64,000 nt of DNA from Microcyclospora pomicola (lineage: Eukaryota > Ascomycota > Dothideomycetes > Capnodiales), in contig NHNY01000001.1 of assembly GCA_002786065.1 (NCBI GenBank), positions 1,550,001-1,614,000 on the forward strand, written 5' to 3'. The translations under genes and the position numbers were made by a program. The notes below the pieces were generated by a model. It was given only the letters and a program-made list of their open reading frames with translations, was not told where the DNA came from and made no database searches. Position 1 is the stretch's first letter. Every line of letters begins with the position of its first letter. Below are positions 8,830 to 17,667 of this stretch, one piece after another.

Positions 8830-10437
8830 CTAGCTGAATCCATGAACATCCTCTTCGTCCTCATCCTCGCTACCAGATAAGTCTAGGTGATCGCCGTAGC
8901 CCGCAGTGGCGCCGTACATGACCCCAGAAGTCTCGGCATCGTCGAGTTCACCATCCTCTTCATCGTCCTCTTCACTGTCAGATTCATCGGACACTTGAGA
9001 TAGACCATCGCTGTCTGAGTCGGAGAGTCCGTCCGTACTTTCGCTCAGCTGAAGCGGAGAGAATCCAGTGGTCCGCCCAACGCCCTGATGAGGTTGACCA
9101 CCGGGTAACGCCTGTACTTCCTCTTCCGCTTCACTATCACTCTCGTCCTCGGATGATGCATCTGTATTGGATTCTGAGTCGATCACAACGTGTTCAGCCA
9201 CACGGGATGTTGTCTTTCGACGAGCATTGCTGCCAGTAGCTGCTGTCTCATCCTCAGACGAGCCATCCTCGTCATCGGAGATGATGATAGCACGTCGATT
9301 GCGTCGTCCTCGAGCGTTGTTTGGTGCAACTTCCTGCACCTCAACGTCAGATCCACTTCCTTCGCGATCGCTGCTCTCCTCTATGTGAATGGTATCATCG
9401 TTGATGAATCCAGCCAGGGAGCCCTCGGACTCATCATCACTTGATGATGATGCACTTCCATCCCCATTCAGATCATTGCGCCCTCGACGTCTGAGGGCAT
9501 TATAGCGGAGACGAGAGTGTTGACTATGTGGAGCCACAGGTACCGTCTGAAGGCCCCTCGAGTTGAGGAAAGCTTCAGTGATGTATCGGTCCTCCATGCC
9601 GTCCATGCCATGCTCAACTCCATCAAGTCCAAAAATATCTTGATCTTCAACGTCGAGATCATGGTCTAAATCATCTTCACCGCTGCTTGGCTCATCTTCC
9701 ATGGCGCTGAGACCCATGTCCAAGTCATCGTTGTTCCAGAAGTCGCTATCGTAGTTGTACTCGCACTGTGAGCAGTAGGTCTCTTCAAGCTCCCAGTGAC
9801 AAACAGGACACCTCTGAACACCATCTCCAGGATCGTACACGGGAAGTAGCCTCGCGTTCGCTCGATTGAAAGCCCCTTTGAACAATCCACCAGTCTTCCT
9901 GTCTGTGTTCGCCTTATCATGTGCCACCAGCTCTGCTTCTTCTCGTGCCATCTTGGTGTGCTCCTCTGATGTTTCGCCGTCTGGCAGTAGTTGCGTCCTT
10001 CCGATGAATATCAGGACCATCTCACGTACAAGATATGATGGCACAGGCTGTTGAGTAGCGGTAGCTCGACAGTCCGGACATGATTTGTTGTGTCCGAGCC
10101 ACTGAGAGAGACAGCTGTAGCAGTACGTATGACCGCAAGCTAGGGAAAACGGCTCGTACATAGGGTTATGGCAGATCTGACATGTGACCAGCTGTCGCAT
10201 AGCCTGCACGTCGGTGAGGAGGGAGGTGAGCGATTGCTGGTGAGAACATAGCCCTGCGCAGGCATTTGATGCATCTGTAGTGGCCATACCAGGCGTGTCA
10301 GGGAGTGTTGATTTCGTCAAGGTCGCTTGCGCTGAATTTTCCTCAGTGGTAGCGTTGGCAGGCGATGTGACTCTGGCTGTTCCGTCCGAGGTTCGCTGTC
10401 TCTTGCGCGAAATATAGCCCGGGCCCATCTCACTCAT
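8830..10437 (-). CDS. psh1: RING-finger E3 ubiquitin ligase with acidic tail, Psh1-like
   Basis: 535 residues. A C3HC4 RING (Cys86, Cys89, Cys101, His103, Cys106, Cys109, Cys120, Cys123) is followed by a second small zinc-binding box, RCPVCHWELEETYCSQC (Cys210, Cys213, Cys222, Cys225). From about residue 235 the protein is very rich in Asp, Glu and Ser, with blocks such as GFINDD and IIISDDEDG. Budding-yeast Psh1 has the same order as I remember it: RING, then a CHWEL zinc box, then an acidic tail with FIEDDE and VIITDDEEE blocks. Psh1 ubiquitinates the centromeric histone Cse4/CENP-A when it is misplaced, the acidic tail serving in histone/FACT contact. The assignment rests on that remembered architecture; a generic RING protein is the alternative. 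A basic KRQR motif near residue 12 could be a nuclear signal. Confidence 0.68.
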   Translation of the reverse strand: MSEMGPGYISRKRQRTSDGTARVTSPANATTEENSAQATLTKSTLPDTPGMATTDASNACAGLCSHQQSLTSLLTDVQAMRQLVTCQICHNPMYEPFSLACGHTYCYSCLSQWLGHNKSCPDCRATATQQPVPSYLVREMVLIFIGRTQLLPDGETSEEHTKMAREEAELVAHDKANTDRKTGGLFKGAFNRANARLLPVYDPGDGVQRCPVCHWELEETYCSQCEYNYDSDFWNNDDLDMGLSAMEDEPSSGEDDLDHDLDVEDQDIFGLDGVEHGMDGMEDRYITEAFLNSRGLQTVPVAPHSQHSRLRYNALRRRGRNDLNGDGSASSSSDDESEGSLAGFINDDTIHIEESSDREGSGSDVEVQEVAPNNARGRRNRRAIIISDDEDGSSEDETAATGSNARRKTTSRVAEHVVIDSESNTDASSEDESDSEAEEEVQALPGGQPHQGVGRTTGFSPLQLSESTDGLSDSDSDGLSQVSDESDSEEDDEEDGELDDAETSGVMYGATAGYGDHLDLSGSEDEDEEDVHGFS

Positions 10438-11013
10438 CGCTGTTGCAAGTCGAACGCGACTGCCAGGCTTTGCAGTAAGGTGAATGGATCGCTTGCCGTG
10501 GGAATGGCAGCTTCACGAACAGCGAACGAGGTAGTACAAAGAAATCATGAATCGGGAATGCGTACATATAATGGAATGGATCGAACGACAGCGCAGGTGA
10601 AGGTGATGAGCAGGCCGAGAAATGTGTCTACAGTATTCGACGTTGATCGACACGCTAGGTAGTTGACTAGTGCTCGCCCCTCTGCGTGGCGGCTGCAACC
10701 TTATTTTACTATAAGGATGCGCCGTCACGTTTCTCTGCTGGCTTCATCGCGTGCGCAAAGCTTGGTACGTCCGTATATACGTGGAACATGAGCGCTCATG
10801 CACGGGTCCTCGCGTGTTGATCATTAAGACGTCCCTTATTGAGCTCGGTTTTGGGGATCCCGCGCGGACCGATCTCATGTACGATTGATAGCATCATTCT
10901 AGACATGCCTTGAGGTTAAGAGGCGCCCCACTTCTAGGCACGATAACTATGAGGTAAGAGTGCAATAGTCACTTCAGTGGCGAAGGGGGTGACAGTACAA
11001 AACATTCCATGCC
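10438..11013. other. Divergent promoter region between the Psh1-like and questin-oxidase-like genes
   Basis: No coding sequence supported. It should carry the promoters of both flanking genes; no clear element is seen beyond an A/T-rich TACATATAATGG at about 10563 facing rightward. Confidence 0.5.
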
Positions 11014-12508
11014 ATGAACATCCTTCCTCCTTTGGTCACGACCGAGCTTCAGATGATCGGACATTGTCGACGACGACTTCAATCTTCCGCACGTCCACTC
11101 TTACACAAATGTGCTGTTCGGCCGCGTAGGAATATGGCCACAGCAAGCAAAGTCCAGCTCACGCTCGGAGAATGGCCTGAATACCATCGCCCTGGTATCT
11201 CTGCAGAGTCGTCCCAAAAGGCTTCGGATCTCTTGCAAGTAAACCACGACCAGTATCACATATTCTTCAACAGCAGCGGTTTCCACGACCACATAGCACA
11301 CCATCTGCTGACGCTCTGGGCACTTCGAGCAACACCATCAGACATTCAACGGGGCTATGATTCGAACAAAACTTATCAACGCGCTATGGAGCCCCCAGAT
11401 CGGACTCGAATGGCGGAAATGCTCGATTCTCGCAAGTTCAAGCAGTACCTCGGCAAGGAGAAATACTATCACGATTTCCTGGCCTTTTTCAAGACCGAGA
11501 TCGAAAAGTCCAGCTGGCAGGAGGTATTGCAGACCTACGTATTTGCCGGTGACGAGCGGGCTGATGATATGCTCGTGAGGATGTTCGCCGGCTTCCTCCA
11601 TCCTATCATCCATCTCGGATTCGGCATCGAGTTTCACCAGCCAGCTATCATCGCAGAAGCGCTGGCGCAGGCTGCTATACATTCGAACTGGATCGGAGAC
11701 TTCTTACTACCTGCTGAGAAGGCTGCATCAGGTGTGGCAGATAAGAAGACTCCGTCAATCACGCGATTACTTGATCAGATCCGCCAAGACGATGAACTGG
11801 TACACGCACCGCTATGGTCTGACGGTAGCAAGCTGAGGAATGGAATCATCGCTCGTGCGGGCCCACGTATGGTCCATTACGGTGCCCAGGTGCGTGTACA
11901 AGCTGACGAGTTGGAGCTGAAGACAGCTGAAATGACGAACGCTGCGGCTTACTATGCCGGTGGTGCGCAGCGTTCTGATCGCGTCGTCATGTATGATTTC
12001 TTTGTAAGTCTCCTTCGCTCGCTAGTCGGCGATGGCTAACAGTAGTTGACAGTACATGCATTGCATCAATTGCTCCATCTTCTTCTCCGCCTTTCTGAAG
12101 CAAGAATGGCTGAGCGCTGCGAACAAGGCTCGGCTACTTGAGTGGAAGATCCGGAACGACCTCGCCTTGTACGCGTCCGGTGGTGCACCAGAAATCCGTC
12201 TGGACATAATTCGACAATATCAGCCGAAACGACCTTCCGGCTGGGAGGACATCGAGGATCGCGTTGTTCGCTTCGACGATGATGGCCATGCCTCAAAATT
12301 GGTCAGAGCTCTCGCACATGGCCAACGTGTCTGTGAAGCGTATGAGGACCACGAGGAGTTCCGCATCAAGCGTGACGACTGGCTGCAATTGGGGCATATG
12401 GCCATTGATTCAGTGGAACATAGTATGCAGAACGACGCGCCTACCTGGGTGCGCTCAGCAGGCTTCGATGAGGCATGGGAGGCAGTTGAGACTCGCTCGC
12501 GGTTGTAA
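11014..12508 (+). CDS. Questin-oxidase-like (AflY/HypX family) protein with C-terminal PTS1 SRL
   Basis: Two exons, 11014-12003 and 12053-12508, joined across a 49-nt intron (GTAAGT, branch GCTAAC, acceptor CAG). From the first ATG the protein has 481 residues; ATGs at 11053 and 11134 would give 468 or 441. The body has the His-rich layout of the questin oxidase-like family (PF14027), e.g. FHDHIAHHLLTLWALRA, FLHPIIHLGFGIEFHQP and MYDFFYMHCINCS. Characterised members (GedK, AflY) carry out Baeyer-Villiger-type ring opening of anthraquinones or xanthones, but many homologs lie outside known clusters. The C-terminus is TRSRL, so a peroxisomal targeting signal 1 is visible. The segment between the second and third ATGs is Arg-rich without acidic residues and could act as a mitochondrial presequence or be untranslated. 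Substrate unknown. Confidence 0.85.
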
Positions 12509-12624
12509 AGTCATATAGCACATTTGAATCTTGACAGAGTCATGCTCCTCGTCTATCAGAAATGAGGACATCGCATTTTATGTCCCATGATCTCGAATTG
12601 CTGAAGTACATCTCTCTGATGTGC

Positions 12625-13979
12625 CTAAGATTGCACTGCGGCGTCATGCTTCGCTACCCACTCATCGTACAACGCGGTCCCGTAGTCACCCCTGTTCGGC
12701 AATCTGCATATCGTGTGTATGTGGTATTTCTTCGGAAGAGCATTCGCCAGCCACACGCCGTTGTGGTGGTCGAACTCGTTCATCACGACCTGACTGTGCA
12801 CTCGGAAATAGAAAGGCGTATGGTCGTTCACGGGACCGATCCATGCAAAATGTGTGTCGTCGATATGAGCCTCGACGCGTTTCATAAATTGTGCTTTCGG
12901 ACCGGCAGGTAGGAGTTCGTGGAAGATGGCGATCAATCCCAGTAGGGCCTGGCGTTGTGGTGGAGTCATGTCTTTTCCTGCCAGACCTTCCAAGGGGACG
13001 ACGCGATTGTCCTGATGGGCGCCGCCTAGACCACGAAGGTCTGCAGGGTTCCAGCGACCGCATTGCATGGATGTGCCGTCAATATCGTTAATGTCGCCCT
13101 GCAAAGTGGCTTGCTTCTGCTGCTCAGGCGAAAGCGACTTCATGAATTCGAGACCCGCAGCTTCTTCCTTAGTCAAGACCTCGAGGCCTTTATGAGGCCC
13201 ATCGTCGATGATGTTTGGCTCAGCTCCGATGAAGAAGGGGCCAATGACTACCTCACCTCTGAGTGTGAAGAGATTGATGCAAAGATGATGGCCGAAGACA
13301 TTGAATCCCCACGGCGTGTCAACGGACGGATCACCGAAGAGGCAAAAGTGGTACGAGTCTGTGTTCATCACTTTCTTGAGTGTCGTGAGCTCGCCCAGAA
13401 ACTCGTTCGTAAGCATGGCTGTCCAGACCTTTTGGTAGCCTTCAGGGGATAGACTAGCTTTCAATAAATCATGGACAGCCTCACGGAGAGGCTTCGACAT
13501 CTCCTCGATACGGACACCCGAGTCCACAACAATTACCTGAACTGATATCAGCCCCTGATGTCGTTGTCAATGTTTACGTTTGGAAATCTCACCTCTGGAT
13601 TCGACCATGACCGCCACTCTCGTGCATCTACAGGATATCTGAACCGCTTGCTCTCGCTCTCTGATGCCACGCCAAGGACTTTGTTCGCGGCTTCGACCAT
13701 TTCAGCCGTCGGGCCATTAGCTTCGTGAGTATACTTCCATAGATTGGGAACAACGTTGCCGTCTGTGGTGAAGCCTTTGTACGGCTGATTGTACTGTTCG
13801 ACCCATCCTCGGGCAACAGGAGTCAAGAAAATCTGCTCGTTGCCCAGCACACCTTGCGCGTGGGTCCTTGCATCGCGGTCGCTCGGGTGTAGTCTAGGAT
13901 GATCCAATGCAATCAGATAGTCGCGAAAATTGCCCGATGTTTCGACGATCTGCGCGGATTCCCTCGGGTCGTTAGCCAT
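12625..13979 (-). CDS. DUF3500-family protein
   Basis: Two exons on the reverse strand, 13979-13593 and 13536-12625, with a 56-nt intron (GTGAGA...TTCAG) that joins WSNPE to VIVVDSGVRIEEM. The product has 432 residues and no signal peptide. It matches my memory of the DUF3500 family (PF12006): conserved blocks around DSYHFCLFG, WGFNVFGHHLC, FFIGAEPN, HFAWIGP and YFRVHSQVVMNEFDHH. The repeated His and Asp/Glu residues in these strands suggest a metal or cofactor site, which is inference. Function is unknown; family members occur in bacteria and fungi. It is tail-to-tail with the questin-oxidase-like gene (116 bp) and head-to-head with the FAD monooxygenase (425 bp). Confidence 0.85.
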
Positions 13980-14404
13980 GACTGAATGTGCTGGGAGCTT
14001 TCCTTGTTCAGATTGTACAATTGCTGTGAGATGTCTGCTTTTCTATCAGGCCTTGGCCTTGGCCTCGCATAGTATATATGGATTCATCGGCTCCCATCTC
14101 GAGGACACGGTTGGGCACATGGAGGTAAGGGTCAATGATACTCCGGATTCACGGACGGCGGGGACGGCATTTGTCGAAGCCCAACTAGCCGGAGCACGGC
14201 ATCGTGCCCTAAGTGCTAGGAGCGCAATGATGATCTCGTCTGCGGGGCTGCGACCTCCATCACGCAAACGACAGACGCGCTCGTCGCGCTGCTGACAAGG
14301 AGCGGCGTTGTAATGGGCCCATTCGTACACGCATCTTGAGATACATAGACCTACTTTATTCGCCATGAACGTCAATTTGACCCGCCACTGTCTGTCGCTG
14401 AAAG
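13980..14404. promoter_or_regulatory. Divergent promoter between DUF3500 gene and FAD monooxygenase
   Basis: A TATATAT element at 14073-14079 lies about 95 nt before the DUF3500 start and may serve it on the reverse strand. Facing rightward, an upstream ATG at 14365 opens a 15-codon frame that ends at 14412, overlapping the monooxygenase start at 14405 in another frame. Confidence 0.5.
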
Positions 14405-15794
14405 ATGTCTAATAAGCCGAAGTCGCAGCAGAACTCGAAATGCCCACTGAAAGTGCTGATCGTCGGGGCTGGCCTCAGCGGACTTAGTGCTGCGATATCT
14501 TGCTCCCTAGCTGGCCATGAGGTCCAGGTTCTTGAGGGAGCCCGAGAGCTTGCAGAGGTATGAAGGCAATTCACAACCGTTCGAGTGTACAACATGAGTA
14601 GCTCACGGTGTGCAATAGATCGGTGCAGGTCTTCAGATCACGCCCAATGCAAGCAAGTTGTTCCAGCATTTCGGAATCTATGATGCTCTGGGAGGACTAG
14701 CTGCGGAGCCTACATTCCTGCAAGTGCGACGATACTCAGACGGCAAGATTCTCTCACATTCCGACGGTTTTGACCAAGACATGAGGCGAAAGTATGGGGC
14801 ACCATTCTGGGACCTCCATCGCGTGGACGTGCAACGGGCGCTATTCCAAAGAGCAAGAGATCTTGGCACCACTGTCCGCTTAGGTGCTCGAGTCCGCGAG
14901 CTCAACTTCGAAACACCTTCTGTCAAACTTGAGAATGGAGAAGAGTTGATAGCCGATCTAGTTGTCGCTGCGGATGGACTATGGTCTAAGTGTAGAGAAC
15001 AGTTTCTTGCGACACAAGGAAAGCATGATGCTCCCTTACCGACTGGCGATCTTGCCTATCGTATTGTGCTAAAGCTGGACGAGATCGATGATGCTGAGCT
15101 ACGCGACTGGGTGTCGAAGCCATCATGTCGCTTCTGGGCTGGCCCGCATGGGCATGTGGTTGCATACTCTATCCGTGGAGGGACGATGTTCAACATTGTG
15201 CTTCTGGTCCCTGACAACCTGCCACCTGGTGTTTCAAAACAGGCTGGCTCGATCGAAGAGATGCGTGCCATCTTCACAGGCTGGGATCCTGTGCTCAACC
15301 GTTTCCTCGACAAAGTGGAAACCATCGATAAGTGGAAGCTGATGCATCGGCCGGAACTGGATAGCTGGGTGTCGCCGAAGTCTAACTTTGTGTTCATCGG
15401 CGACTCATGTCATCCCATGTTACCATACCTTGCGCAGGGTGCGAATAGCTCTATCGAGGATGGTGCTGTACTAGGCAACATCCTTGCAGCTTTAGAGTCT
15501 AAAGCACAACTACCTCAGGCTCTCGCATTATATGAGAGACTGAGAAAAAGACGTGGCGAGGCGATCGTTCGTGAGACATTCGCGCAGAGACACGACTTCC
15601 ACCTACCAGACGGACCTGAGCAACAAGCCAGAGATGAACTGATGCTCTCGAAGCTGGGCAAGGATATCGATGTCAAGTTCCCGAGTCGTTGGCAGTGCCC
15701 CGAGGTGCAGCCTTGGTTGTATGGATACGACGCCCAGGCAGAGACTGACGCAGCTTTACGCGAGTCGCCACTGGGTAGTGTTGAGAAAGTATGA
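14405..15794 (+). CDS. FAD-dependent monooxygenase (salicylate-hydroxylase-like)
   Basis: Two exons, 14405-14557 and 14619-15794, intron 61 nt (GTATGA...AATAG), 442 residues. The first exon encodes the Rossmann FAD-binding motif GAGLSGLSAA (Gly21, Gly23, Gly26) and ends with the conserved acidic residue of LEGARELAE; the second opens with IGAGLQITPNASK. Further group A flavoprotein hydroxylase marks are VVAADGLWS (DG motif) and GDSCHPMLPYLAQGAN (GD motif, Asp313) that binds the FAD ribityl chain. Members hydroxylate aromatic acids or polyketide-like rings using NAD(P)H and oxygen. There is no signal peptide or membrane anchor. Together with the neighbours it suggests oxidation of an aromatic compound; the substrate cannot be inferred. 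Confidence 0.9.
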
Positions 15795-15824
15795 CTTCAG
15801 TTAAGTACTTTATGGTACAAAGGC

Positions 15825-15830
15825 TTTATT
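15825..15830 (-). terminator. Candidate poly(A) signal of the F-box-like gene
   Basis: AATAAA on the reverse strand, about 53 nt downstream of the stop codon at 15883. It lies within the convergent spacer, just past the monooxygenase stop. Confidence 0.4.
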
Positions 15831-15882
15831 CACTCTCGAATTCTTCCTATCGTGCTGACATCTGTGAATTCACCCACCCGTT

Positions 15883-16767
15883 TCACGAGAGCATATTCAA
15901 ACCCTCGTACGCAGCACACAGGGAGGCGTATCCTGTCCATGCTGTGTTCACGTCTGCTCCTGCGATGATCGCCTCGAGTGCCTCCTCGAATGCTTGATAG
16001 AACTTCCCCTTCCACACCCCGCAGTCCTTGTAGAACCTCGGCCTTCGGCCGGGCTCGCTCGCTTTCTTCGCTTCCCACTTTGCTCGATCACCTTCTTTGT
16101 AGGTGATGAGGACCTGCACGTGTCGCAGCTGCGCCATTCCGCGCAAGCACTTGATCGCGTGAACAAGAGGTCGATTGTTCATGATGATGGTGGAGAAAAC
16201 TGGAGAAGGCTGCTTCACTACCCAACTCGGGTAGATGAAGTCGAAATCGGGTTTCGTTTCGATCTGTATATGCACCCGCAAGGAGGTGAGGTTTTTGAGT
16301 GATGCATGCATCGTTTGACAGAAGTCGATGAGTTCTTTGTCTTGGCTGGCGAAGAGTTGCCGAAGCTTGCGTGGCGCCCCGTTGTGGGGGATGCGCATGA
16401 TGTGCCCGATGGAAACGGTCCTGATTTTCCTCATCGAAGTCCTGTCGACTTCGTGGATGAATCTGCTGGCGTTGGGCGTGTTGAGAAAGATAAAGTTTGT
16501 GGTTTCGAAGAGAAGTTCTGTGAAGTCTTTATGGATGTCCTTGTTGACCAACGATACTGACGACAAGGTCCTTCGCCAGCGCTTCTCTTCCTCGCCTTCC
16601 ATCCAATGCAGGTCCGACGAATGGGAGGCGACATGAGGAGTGTCCCAAACAATCTCATTGAGAGTACCATTGCGAGAGCGACCGATGACGACCGCGTATG
16701 CTGGAACGAGGACCTCTCTGTAGATCATCCGTCTCACCTCCCACGGGAGTTCGCTGAACATGTCCAT
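15883..16767 (-). CDS. F-box-like fungal protein of unknown function
   Basis: A 294-residue single-exon protein from the ATG at 16767. An upstream in-frame ATG at 16962 would add 65 residues that are not protein-like. It begins MDMFSELPWEVRRMIYREVL, a typical fungal F-box-like or 2EXR-like start (LPxExRxxIY) followed by the small-residue and aromatic pattern of these large, fast-evolving families. SLVNKDIHKDFTELLFETTNFIF is the usual second block of such proteins. The C-terminal half has alternating charged and hydrophobic stretches and no catalytic motif. Such proteins may act as substrate adaptors in SCF ubiquitin ligases, but no partner is predictable. Tail-to-tail with the FAD monooxygenase, 88 bp apart. 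Confidence 0.75.
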   Translation of the reverse strand: MDMFSELPWEVRRMIYREVLVPAYAVVIGRSRNGTLNEIVWDTPHVASHSSDLHWMEGEEEKRWRRTLSSVSLVNKDIHKDFTELLFETTNFIFLNTPNASRFIHEVDRTSMRKIRTVSIGHIMRIPHNGAPRKLRQLFASQDKELIDFCQTMHASLKNLTSLRVHIQIETKPDFDFIYPSWVVKQPSPVFSTIIMNNRPLVHAIKCLRGMAQLRHVQVLITYKEGDRAKWEAKKASEPGRRPRFYKDCGVWKGKFYQAFEEALEAIIAGADVNTAWTGYASLCAAYEGLNMLS

Positions 16768-17667
16768 CGTGCTGTGTGCTGAGATTATATTGGAAAGTGG
16801 CGATGGTGGTCTTGGTAAGTGGTGGATGGTGGCGTAAAAGTCTGAGTATTGAAACGAGGCGAGAAAAGATAGCAACTGACTACAAGGCGCGCTAGGGGTG
16901 GGGTCACCGGTAGTAATACCACGCGCTTGTTCTGAGTTCTGACACGAGATGAATGTATACATGTCTTTGTCACATGTCGTGCTTCTACAAAGACAGGTTG
17001 AAATCAGCAGGAAGACAAGAAGAAAGTAGCAGGAAGCGTGAATTTTGAATGTACATAGAGATATAATGCTGTGCTACTGTGATTTACCAGAAGACCCTCA
17101 TGCCTTGTGACAGTGTGCGTAGTGATTCCTATGTTCTGCCAAGTCAGGGGAACCATGTCTATCACATTCGGTATCAGCCTCCTCGACTCTTACATGGCAC
17201 TTGAACGTGATCGTCATCAATAGCTCGAGTTTATCAGCACGACGCTTGATCACGAACGGTGGCATACGTTGTCCTCTTGCAGCAGAGTGTATTCTGTCAG
17301 AGATATTTGTTAAAACCAGCAGTACATTGGCCGCGAAGGGGGATCTTGATATATTGTGACATCTTGTGTCAAGGAATTGTCTGCTCAGGAGCTAGAAGGA
17401 CTTCACTACGGCATCTTGCGTTATCATCAAGTCGACTATTGCGTGCACGATGGAGAATTGAGAGCGTAAGCCTCATGCACAGGAGTGCTAACGAGTGAAG
17501 TGAAGTGAGCAGATTCGAAGCTTACTATTTCAGGCACGCGCCAACGGGCACACACGCACACTGCACATCCGCTAGCTTAGGGCACGCGACAACGAATGAG
17601 GACGCGATTTGTGATAAGTACAAGCATCATTCTCCACACTTCGACCTTGCTGCGTGAAAGCACTACA
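16768..17667. other. Divergent region between the F-box-like and PPWD1-like genes
   Basis: No gene seen. It contains CT/GA-rich patches and the promoters of the two flanking genes. An in-frame ATG at 17596 could extend the PPWD1-like protein by 24 residues. Confidence 0.5.
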
